A stretch of 64,000 nucleotides of DNA from Nymphaea colorata (Eukaryota; Streptophyta; Magnoliopsida; Nymphaeales; Nymphaeaceae). This document shows positions 48,201 to 60,200 of this stretch, one piece after another. The notes under the pieces were generated by a model. It was given only the letters and a program-made list of their open reading frames with translations, was not told the origin of the DNA and did no database searches. Within the stretch, counting starts at the first letter, position 1. Every line of letters begins with the position of its first letter. The position numbers and the translations under genes were made by a program. Location: contig NC_045145.1 in assembly GCF_008831285.2 (NCBI RefSeq), positions 10,168,802 to 10,232,801 on the forward strand. Reading direction: 5' to 3'.

Positions 48201-51200
48201 CATCACAATTCATAAGTTCAGAAGTCAAAACTCAAAACATATTGACATAGTTTTCAAAACTCAAAACAAAAAGCCTCATCAATCGTCATCTGCATCATCA
48301 TCTTCATTCTTCATCATCATCTTCATTTTCTTCATTAAGTGCTTCTTTTATCCCCTCTGTTGCAAATGGAATGTCACCAACATTCCATTGCTCCCCCCCA
48401 GCCTCTCCTTCTTCAATAATCTCAGTTGTTCCTTCAACGTTCAAAAAATCAAGATCGTCCTCATCAAGTATTGCAGATGGTTCTTCTTCAACCCAAGAAT
48501 CTAATATATCAAAATGGTCAATGAAGATAGGATCATATTGAGTGTGATGCTTCCTCGTAGATGTTGTTTCTTGTTGCCTAAGAAGAGAAAAATTTAACAA
48601 ATTGTTAGAAATTAAAATATATATTAGAATTTGCTATTTTGTAGAACAAAATACAAATGTTTACCTTTGTCTCAACTTCATATTATAACGAACATAAACA
48701 AGGTCATTCAACCTGTTATGTTCTAGCCTATTCCTCTTCTTACTATGGATGTGTTGAAATACACTCCAATTTCTTTCACATCCAGTTGCACTACATGTTT
48801 GGCTGAGGATTCTAATTGCAAGCTTCCTTAATTCTGGGCAATCAGGCCCAAACCTTTCCCACCACAAATCTAATAACAGATGGAAAGTAAAAATGAGATA
48901 GAATACAAATATGAGAAGGTAGAATAGAAGCTAAACAACAAAAAGTATAAAGTCTCTTTTTCTAATACCTGGATGCATAGTTGTCCTGCATCGAACTGCT
49001 GTGTCTCTCGCCATGGTACCAGAAGCCGTATCATATTTGTTGATCGACATATGGATAGCGTCTTGTTCTTGGCGATCACTTACTAATACGTCAATACAAT
49101 CCAACATGCCATACTCAACCTCTCTGTCCTTCTTAAAAGTGGGAAGATATCTAATAGTAGGATTTAGGTAGTAGGTTGCTGCATGAAGTGAGCGATGAAG
49201 TTGTCCAGACCACCTTTCATCTATAATCTTCCATATAGGCATGTACAACTTCTTTTTTCCCTTCATATTATCTCTAATGGCCTCCTTGGTTGTGTCCATA
49301 GACTCATATAAATATCCAATAGAAGGTCTATCTTCACTATCAACTAATCTGAGGACTTTCACTAGAGGTACACAAATCTTCAATAGCTGCACACATGATT
49401 CCAAAAGTCAGCATCGAAGATGGTATCCACAACTGTCGTAGCCTTTCTTTTATAGGCATGTGGATATGCAGCCCAATCATCACTTGAAAACAACTGTCAG
49501 AGAGGAGTTCTCTACTTGACTATACCCTGCATAGCCAAAACATTTGTAGCAAACCGTGTTTGTGCAGGTCGAATCAATTCAGCCCCATTTGTGAATTTCC
49601 TCATCAAATTCAAGACATAAGCGTGATTATAAATAAACTTTGTGATTTCTTGGCATCTATGAACTGTCAACTTCATATCATCTCTTTCACCTAGATCCTG
49701 AAGCATAAGATTTACACAATGAACAGCACATGGACTCCAATAAAATGTCTCATATCGTGCTGCTAACATTTCACCTGCAGCTTTATAATTTGCTGCATTA
49801 TCAGTGATAAATTGCACAACATTTTCAGGCCCAACTTCTTGTATAACTTTATCAAAAACCCCAAACAAAACATCAGCAGTCTTAGGAGTATCAGACAAAT
49901 TTTAAGAACATAGTACCAAGGGGGCAATATACAAGAAAGTTTACCAATGTTCTGTTCTTGATGTCTGTCCACCCATCTGTCATTACACTGCATGTTGTAG
50001 CTTTCCAGCTCAATTTTAGTTCATCACAATATGTCTTGACATCTCTAACTACATTGTTGAGAATTTTACCTCGCAATTTATGAAAAGAGGGCATTTTATA
50101 CCCTCGGCCTACACTAGCAATCGCATCTACTATAGGCTGAAAATGATAAGAGTTTGCTACATTGAAGGGAATGGATGCATCATAGAACCACCTTCCTATG
50201 GTTTCATCTGCTGCTTCAACAATATCTTTTGATTGCATGGCTATACGAATCTCAGGCTGAGCACCAACAGCAATATAATTGGGAAAAAAATTCTTGATCG
50301 AACCAGACATATTATTCGACCTCATAGTAGGTACTCTACCACCACCAGTACGACCATGACTCCTACCACGTCCTCGTGAAACTGAACTTGTACTTGCACC
50401 TCTTCTTTTTCTGGTTGCAGTTGCAGAAGAACCACCACCATGCATGATGCCTTTCCCTTTATATGTTCCCAAACTGACACCAACATCTCCTTCTTCAAGG
50501 TGAACATCTTCACCTTCACTTTCATCCTCTTCATGTGGGTCCCCATATCCTTCCTCTGCATCTTGCATTTCCTTTTCAATCCTATTTGCTTTCACTACAT
50601 TAAGAAGCCCCATACACTGGTGCTTTACATACGCTGGCAATGGGTTCTCTTTGGAGCCAGTGCAAGCAGCCACATCGCTGTGTGTACCAGCTATATGGTT
50701 TTTAAAGCGAGAGATCCCTCCTGATATGATTTGCTTACAATAATTGCACTTAACTCTTAACCTATCTTTGGGATTTACCCTTGTACACCACTGCCATGCA
50801 AAAACATACAAATAAATGTAGGAAATAAGAGAAATGAACGATTCAATGGAAAAAATGAGTTATTTCTTACCTTCTTGGTGTTAGAAAACAAAAAACCCTC
50901 TTCCTCCAAACTTCCCGCCGTCCCAAGGCTTCCCACAACGAGAAATAAAGCTTCTTCACTGGCAAATCTTGATGCAACTCTCCCTCCCACGTCTCTTGCA
51001 ATGTTTAGAAAGAAGAGAAGAGAGAGAGCGTCGGTTTTTAAAAAAGAATACACAAAGAAGGGGCCGTCGGGCCCCTTTTTAGTTTTTATACCGTATCGTG
51101 CGATACGGGGGTATCGCCCGTATCGTACTATACGGACCCTGTATCGTACGATACGGGCAATACGTGTACGATACGCACGCGTATCGCCAATTAATAGTGT

Positions 51201-54200
51201 GACGTATCGTTACGCTTGATACAGACGATACGTATCGTACGATACGCGTCCGTATCGTACGATACGGATAACATTGGAACATGGAGTATCTATCGTTTCT
51301 GATGGATGGACGAACGTACAAAGGCAACCATTAATAAACTTTATAGCTTATTCACTTAATGGTCCAATTTTCCTAAAGTGTGTTGATGCATTTGAGCAAT
51401 ATAAAGATGTCGAATATTGAAGTCATTGTTCACAAAAGTGATCAAAGAAGTTGGTGAACATGTAGTGCAGATTGTTGTTTAGAGAGGTAGAGAAGAAGGA
51501 GAAGAAGAAAACGTGAGGAGGAAAGAGAGTAAGGAGCAATCTACTTGTTACGTCTGCTCCCTTTCCATAATTCTTGCTTGAACCAAGTCTCTAATGTAAT
51601 GACAATCAACTTCGATATGTTTGGTCCGTTCGTGGAAAACCGGATTATTTGCTATGTAAGTGGCCGCTTTATTATCACATTGCATTTTTATAGGCAATTC
51701 TATCTGTATTCCAAGACCTTCTAGCATGGCTCTCACCCAAGTGATTTCAGTGGCAGTTTGGGCCATGGCTCGGTATTCTGACTCTGCACTTGACCGAGCA
51801 ACAACAGCTTGCTTTTTACTTCTCCAAGAAACTAAGTTACCACCAACAAAGATACAAAATCCCGTAGTGGACTTTCTATCATCAATAGAGCCTGCATAAT
51901 CTGCATCAGAATAAGCTTCTATCTGAAGTGAAAACTTCTTCTAAATAATAGACCCTTTCCTGGAGAACCTTTTAGAAATTTCAATAATAGCATAGCTGCA
52001 TCCCAATGAGCTTTTCTTGGCTTATCCATAAACTGGCTTAGTTTTCCCACAGCACAGGATATATCGAGTCTAGTAATGGTTACATATAGTAGCTTTCCAA
52101 TCGGAGACCGATATGATTTGCTATTAACAGGTTCAGATTTATCATCATATAAGTGAATACGAGAATTCATAGGAATAGATGTCGGTTTTAGTTCCAGTCA
52201 TACCTGTCTCTTGTAGCAAATCAAGAAGATATTTTATTTGGGAAAGGACTAGACCTTCTTTACTTCTTGCTACTTCTATCCCCAAGAAGTAACGTAGAGA
52301 GCCAAAATCTTTAGTAACAAAGTGTTGTTGGAGATACTTCTTTGTGTCTTGTATTTCTTGTTCACAGTCACCAGTTAAAATAATGTCATCCACATATATC
52401 ACCATAACAACCATACCTCTTGAGGTTCTTTTTATGAACAATGAATGATCTAAAGGAGATCTACGAAACTCAAACTTGGACACAATATCACACAACTTCT
52501 GAAACCATGCTCTGGGACTCTGTTTCAAACCATATATAGCCTTATTTAACAAACATACCTTGGTACATGTTAGATTTAGGGTGTCGAAGTATAACCCACG
52601 TCCAGATTGAGCAAAGGAAAGATAAGAGAGAGAGTAGGAAAAGAGAAATGAGGAAGGGAGGTAAGTATTCACATTCTCACACAACCCATTTATATAGTGA
52701 TCCTTCTACACAACTTACATGAATCTAGAATGAAACAATCACAATAATCTAGAGCCTAGAGTGAAGCAACACAATAATCTAGAGCCTAGAGTGAAGCAAC
52801 ACATTAATCTAGAGCCTAAAGTGAAGCAACACAATAACCTAGAGTCTAGAATAAAACAATTACAAAAATTACAATCATAACCCTGCCTAGATAAATGCGC
52901 TCAGACATGGTTAGACATGTTGGATCTGGATCAGATCAACATCTTATCATCCTCCCTCAAGTTGTACAATGGTTTTGCACCATGTACAACTTGCCTTTTA
53001 GAAACCAGAATCGTTGCTTCGTTAGCCCTTTTGTAAATAAGTCTGCAACTTGTTCATCTGTGCGAACATAAATAGGCTGAATCTCCTTGTCTTCCACCTT
53101 TTTGTCTAATAAAGTGTTGATCAATCTCAATGTGCTTTGTTCGACCATGTTGTATGGGATTAAAAGCAATGTTAATAGTGCTTTGATTATCGCACATTAA
53201 CATTGACGTTTTAATCTTTTCTCCAATGTCTTATAGCAAATGTCTAACCCATGTAACTTCAGCAGCGCCTGCAGCCATGCATCTGTATTCAGCTTCAGTG
53301 TTGGATCTTGCCACCGCCTTTTGCTTTCGACAACTCCAAGACACAAGATTATGTCCAATGAAAACACAAAAACCAGCAATGGACTTTCTTTGATCGGGAT
53401 CTCCATCCCAATCTGCATCTGTGAATGTCATAAGTTGATGTCCAGCAGTTATATTTTCACTCTTACCATCAACTAAGCCATCTCCTGTTGTCTCTTTTAG
53501 ATATCTTAATATTCTTTTGATAGCATCCATGTGAGTATCTCTAGGTGCATGCATAAATTGAGATACTTGATTCACAGCATATATAATATCTGGTCTAGTG
53601 AATGTAAGATATTGAAGTGCCCCAACAACACTTCGATATTGTGTAGGATCTTCATATAACTCTCCATCCTGAGCACTTAGTCTTTGATTTAGAATACTAG
53701 GAGTTCCAACAGGCTTACAATCAGACATACCTGTTTTTTTCAACAGATCCAATGTGTATTTCTGTTGTGTCAATGTGAGGCGATCATTGTGCCTATCAAT
53801 CTCCACTCCAAGAAAAAATCGTAAATCACCAAACTCTTTCATTTTGAAGTTTTGCATCATCAAAACTTTAACTTTTTCTATGTGTTTTTCTGAATTGCCT
53901 GTGATAACAATATCATCAACATATATAAGAAGTAAAGTAAATATTTTTCCTTTCGATAGATGAAAAGAGAGTGATCTAGAGGACTTCTCCGAAAATCACT
54001 TCCTTGAATCTTGCAGGAGAAACTGTCAAACCACGAGCGTGAGGCCTGTTTGAGTCCATAAATAGATTTTCTTAGTTTACAAACCCATGCATGAGAATCT
54101 CCTTCCGTATATCCTGGAGGTTGTTCCATATATACTTCCTCCCTCAAATCACCATGAAGAAAAGCATTCTTCACGTCCATTTGATGTAGTCTCCATCCAT

Positions 54201-57200
54201 ATTCAACTGCCAATGATATAATCACACGAATTGTTCCCATTTTGATCACAGGGCTGAATGTTTCATCATAATCTTCTCCATATTGTTGTGTGAAGCCTCG
54301 TGCCACCAATCTTGCCTTGTATATTTCTATACTGCCATCAGGTTTATATTTAATTTTATAAATCCATTTCGAACCTACTACATTCTTTTCTTTGGGTCTA
54401 GGAACAACTTTCTATGTCTCACATTCATGTAATGCATCTATTTCTTCATTCGTAGCCTTGATCCAATGCGACGACTTGGATGCTTCCTCAAAAGAAGTAG
54501 GTTCATCTCGTTTTATAACTTGAGACATAAAGAGTTGAAAATCTAAGGAGAAATTATCATAACTTACCCATCTATGAATCGGGTGTCGCACTCGCACAGA
54601 TCTTCTAACAGGCTGATCATAGACTTCAACGTGGGAAGAGGTCGGATTGTCATCTCTCCTTTTTTGACGAGTATAAACCTGTCCTGAAAATCGACATGAA
54701 GCATTGTTTTCTCCTTCTTTCATAAGCTGGAACAAGTTCTTTGTTTCCTTCTGTTTGTATGATATCTGAAGATCCTGTCTCATCATGTGGATGTGATTCT
54801 AGACTGCCTCCTGCAAATAACTCAGCACTTACCCAAGGATCATATGATTCCACGGGTTGAGAATTCTTAGTAGAAATGTTAAAGTTGTGTTCATCAAACA
54901 CAACATTTCTCGATACTTTGATGCGTCTGGTTGTAGGGTCATAACATCTGAAACCTTTGTATTCATCTGCATAGCCAACGAACCTACACTGCATTGCTTT
55001 GCTATGAAATTTATTTCTCAATGACGAGTCAATGTGAGCATAGCACACACATCCAAAAACCCTTAAATCGTTGTAGTTTGGATTTCGACCAAAAAGAGTG
55101 AAGGAGATTTTGAATCCAAAACTGCCATAGGCAGACGATTTATTATATGCACAACAGTGTGAAAAGCCTCCGTCCATAAAGTAATAGGAGTATTGTTATC
55201 ATGGATCATACTCATACCACTTTCCACGATGTGATGATGTTTTCGTTCAGCTACACCATTTTGTTGTGGGGTGTATGGGCATGAAATCTGTCGAGTTATC
55301 CCATTTTCTCGTAAAAAGCTAATAAAGTCATGTGAAGAATATTCTCCCCCACCATCACAATGGAAATGCACAACTTTAGACGAGAGGGGACCCATCGGGC
55401 GACGCTGGGCTTGGGCGTTGATATCGGACAGAGCGTCGTGTGCGTCGGGCGTTGAACAGAGTCAAGCAGTAACAGAAAACTCCGTGACAAATGAGTACCT
55501 CCAGACGAAGGCGAACAGCCAGGGAGCCTCGGGCGACAGCAATGGAGCACGGAGTGGCGGGCGATGATGGTCGTTGGTCAACGAGCGAAGGAACTGGCAG
55601 AGGCGACGTCGGGCGAAGGAGACACCACCATAGACTCCACCGAGAGAAGACGACAGCAGAGAAAGCGAGCAGCAGTCTCGGGCAAAGCTCGCGAAAGATG
55701 CACCGTTGGGCTGGGCACAGCAAGTTCCGTCGGGGTCCACCAGAACTTCACAGGGACCGAAAAAACACTCACCAAATAGAGTCGATGGTTCTTCGCCAAA
55801 TCTGAACAGTGATCTCAAAAACTATTTGGCTCTGATACCATGTTGAAATAGTAAAAGCGTAAAGAACAACTGATGTAACGTGGAAAACCCTCAACAAGAG
55901 GGAGAAAAAACCACGGGTGAGGAGGTCGGTGCCCACTAGCCGCCAGACACTCTCTCTCTTAATTCTTCATTAACACACAAGATTAGGGTTTACAATGGTA
56001 TAAGTATGCCCAAACCAAGACACACTGGATCGGGTCCGGACCCGGACCCAAACACCAAGATCCGTCAACATCTACTCTCGGCATCCCTCTTTTGATTATG
56101 GGCCTTCGGCTTCTTCTCCTCTGGAGGTCAGTATTACAGATTCACTTGAAGTTACCACATCTATGTAGGTAGGATGATGATATAAATATTCTAAGCACAG
56201 AAGATGACCACCTTATTGCTCTACTAAAAGGTAATGCCAGTGCACTTTTGCATATTATATCTAAGTTCGTAACAACAGAAAGACTTGGCAAGAATATGCA
56301 AATAGATCTAAAGTGGAAACTTGCCATGCAAGAAAGGATGGACGCATTGATATTCAGAGCTATGTCCTGGCCGCCAGGCAAAGCCTAGCGCCTAGGTGGG
56401 CTTAGGCGAGCCTAGGGAAAAAAAGCAACCAATTTTTTTTTATTTTTTGAGTCATGTTAATATGTCAAATTATTTTGATTAACTATTACTAGTATTTGAA
56501 ATGTAGAGAGTAGTAATATAACAAGCATAACAAACTTACACAATAAAAAATTAATTGTTGAGTTCATTGAATATGCAAAATGAATAGAAGAAGATTGACA
56601 TTACTCATTAAATGTAATCTTATACAAGAAAAAAAAAACAAATCTAATATTTAGAAAAAGGAATGCAAATCCAAAAGAAGGCTTTAAGTTTAATCCATCT
56701 GTACTTAAAGAAATACATAATATAATAAAAAATACTAACAGTACGTAATAATGTACATATGAGTACACAACAGTAACAATACATATAATTACATAATCAT
56801 ACTAACGTATACATACAACAGGTATCACAATTCTACATATTAACAGCCTAACAGTATATACATAATAATAGGTTGATGAAATACTATATAACAGGTATAA
56901 CAGACTGTACATAACAGTGTATATATATATATATATATAACATGCATTACAAAACATATAACAAGAATAATAAATTATATTGCGACACAATTTAACATAA
57001 TAGAATACACATACAAGTTTATAACAGGTATAACAAATTAACAATACAATAGCTATATGATATAAGTACATAACATAACCAGACTAATGTATACATATAA
57101 CAGTTATGAGGTATCACAATATTATATAACAGACTAAGTGGCTAACAGTATATACATATAACAGTATGCATAGAATACATAAAAATACATAACCAATACA

Positions 57201-60200
57201 AAATAAAGTACATAACAATATATTACTCAATTTTAATTGAAAGGGAACGTGACTTTTTACTTCCCATGGACTAGGCAAGTTGGCGCCTAGGCCAGCCTAG
57301 CACCAACACATTTCCCATCGTCTAAGTGGTGGAATTAGGCGATAGATATGGACTCACGCTTAGTCCATGCCTAGGCAAGGCCATAACAACTTAGATCCAG
57401 AGGCACATGGGAGCTAGTTTCTCCTACACGATGCAAAATATTGTTGGATGCAAATGGGCTTTATCATCAAATATCATATGGCATGGTAGAGAGATAATAA
57501 AGCCTGCCTAGTAGCTAAAGGATATACTTAGACTTATGGTATTGACTTCTTTGAAACATTCTCCCCTACTGCCAAGTTAAGTACCATTCAAATTATAACT
57601 ATGACCATGCATTACGATTGGTATATGTCTCAACTTTATCTGAAAAATGCATTTTTTTTCTGGTGATTTCACCAAGACTGCCTATATCTAGCAATCACCT
57701 GGGTTTGAAAGATAGGGGGAGTGTGAGAATGTACGTAGATTGCGAAAAGCAATATAATGACTCAAACAAAGTCCTAAAGCATGGTTTCAAAACTGTATGA
57801 AGTGATGTCTATGTTTAGGTTTCAAGAATCTCCATCGGATCATTCATTGTATACCAAAAGGAATTCAAATGGTATAGTGATAATGGTGGTGTATGTTGAT
57901 GATATTATCTTGGTCGGCAGCTATGAGGAAGAAATTGCTCAAATCACAGAATGCCTACAGAAGCACTTCACTACCACTGATCTTGGCCATCTTAGCACTT
58001 CTTAGTTATAAAAATTGCAAGTAGTGAAGGTATAGTTCATTGCCAGAGGAAAAAATTTCTTGATCTGCTGCAAGAGATAGAGATGCTTCAAAAAACTTAT
58101 TCATTTGATGTTATGGCCTATATGCATGCTGACTATGTTGGATCAGTTGAAGGTAGGAAATCCACTTCTAGATTTTGCATCTTTGTTAGGATTTTTACTC
58201 GGAGAAACAACAAGTTGTCAGTGATGGCAAGATCGAGTATAGAGTTATAACCCAAACTGCAGAAGAGATGATTTGGATAAAGACAATGTTTGCTATGTTA
58301 AGAGCTCAAGCTTCTCTTCCAATGAAGCTGCTATGTGGCAACAAAGCAAGTACATATACTGCCAAATAAATGATCAAACATACAGAGATCAATTGTCACC
58401 GCATTAGAGACTGGGTCCAGGCTGGAAACAACTCTACCATTCATGTGTTTTTTGAAGATCAAGTTGTTGGCGTGTTCGCTAAACCTCCACCTATCTCCGG
58501 GTTTCTCTAAAATGTTGTAACAAGCTGAACATGTTAGATATATACAGTCCAGCTTGAGGGGGAGTGCTAAGAGAAAATAAAGGACCGTAGGTTCCTACTT
58601 TAAATCCCCATGAAAGAAAGCACTTTTTTACATCAAGTTGGTTGAGTGACCATCCATATTCAATAACAAGGGCAAGAATAATACAGATGGTACACATTTT
58701 ACGATTGGGCTGAAAGTCTTATCATGATCTTGTCTGCTTGCTAGATGAACCATTTAGTAGCAAGCTGAACCTTGTACCTCTGGACACTTCCATCTGGCTT
58801 ATGATTTATCTTTACACCCATTTATAGCCACCACAACATTGTTGTGCAGTTGTGTGGTGGTTTAATTCTTGTGTGATGGTTTAAGTACTCTATTTCCTAA
58901 GGGCCACATTCATGGAAGGCCTCTATTTCTTCATCCATAGCTTCCACCCATTTCCTGGAGTTGGCAGCTTGACAGTACATGACATGTTCGTCGTTCTTTT
59001 CTATTACAGCCAAAGACAGCTGAAAATCAAGAAAAAAAAAACAATACTATAACTCACCCATCAATCAATAGGATGATGTGAAGATCTGGATCATTGTACA
59101 GGAGAAGTGCGAGAAGAGAAAGAAGTTGAAGGATCTCATGAGTGGGTCCAATCATCGAAGATGAGTCCTCTTGCTCCTCATGGGTGTAAGTGATACTTTT
59201 AAATACTCCTCTCGCCCCTCATGGGTGTAAGTGATACTTTTAAATACTCCTCTCGCCCCTCATGGGTGTATGTGACACTTTTAAATACTCCTCTCGGCCC
59301 TCATGGGTGTAAGTGATACTTTTAAATAGAAAAAGCAGAAAAGTCAGCATAAACCTAGCTTTGATACCATGAAATAATTCTGAATATCAAATCTTAGTTG
59401 CCCCAACACACTCTAGATCAGCAGAAAAGCAACAAAAGAAAGAAATGCAGTCAAGCGGCCACAGTAGCATAAACAGCCTCAACCATAACTTTCCTTTTAT
59501 ATTTTAATTGTTACATATTACATGGACAAAAGGTCCCTAAGACAAAGTAATTCACAATACATGGATGAGCTAATTCTGCATGTCCAATATCAGATATATT
59601 TGGACCTGAACAAATTTTGTCCAGACCCAATCACATCAAAATGATTTATAATCTTATCAAGGTCACCTCAAAACGCCAAAGAATCTGAAGCATCCATTCC
59701 ATCTCAAACAAATGCACCCCTCTATGGGCCATGTTCATTAACCTTCTTCATGGACTACTTCCTGAAATCCCGCAGAACCATAAACAAATGCCCCCTAAGG
59801 AGCTTTCATACAGGCATTTGGTATAGTTGTGAATCTAACCTGGAAAGGAGGCCAAAATTTTGTTGATATAATTGTTGCATCAAACAAATCCATTGACACT
59901 TCATTTTCCGGTTCACATGTCCCTATCAAACCAATAAGAACAGTTTAGATGCAAGATTCAGTAGGAAAAAACGAAATACTGCTAATCTATACCAAAGAAT
60001 AACACGTTTAACAGCTACCTTTTTTAGATGACTTTGCTAAATCTTCCTTTATACTGGAATTCGTTCTCTTAGAATCTCTTAGATCATTTAGCATAATCTC
60101 GCATTTTTGCATGCTACTCTCTCCAAAATGTATCTGGAAAAAAAATGCCCTTAAAATTTCCACAATCACCATATCTTGGAACGAAGCCAACTAAAATGTA

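Larger units (their letters stand above)
41440..51479 (+). mobile_element. Fossil hAT, host of two later insertions
   Basis: The left portion (41440-41883) has hAT-type subterminal words (ACACGG, GGACACGG, TGTCCATG). After removal of the copia (41884-46958) and the younger hAT (47859-51276), a plus-strand transposase frame continues from 47.18 to 51.48 kb. The right part of the fossil, including the dimerisation domain and 3' end, is missing beyond 51479, where copia sequence begins. The left end is approximate. Confidence 0.75.
52950..55383 (-). mobile_element. Copia, 5'-truncated in integrase
   Basis: Minus strand runs from integrase (CDGGGEYSSHDFISF, 55.36 kb) through RT to RNase H and the LTR at 52568-52949. 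It is closely related to the intact copia (shared DYDETFSPVIKMGTIRVIIS and HIVESGMSMIHD blocks). Breaks: TGG-to-TAG at 54412-54414, frameshift in RT before YVDD near 53.90 kb, stop near 53.23 kb. It ends abruptly at 55383, where the leader of a different copia begins. Confidence 0.9.

Noticed and set aside
52711-52860. Regular repeats that could suggest a CRISPR array
   Set aside because: Units are contiguous without spacers, lie in a plant retrotransposon LTR, and no cas genes exist.
56142-56381. Minus-strand 79-codon frame
   Set aside because: It is the antisense shadow of the plus-strand copia RT start and the beginning of the inserted element.
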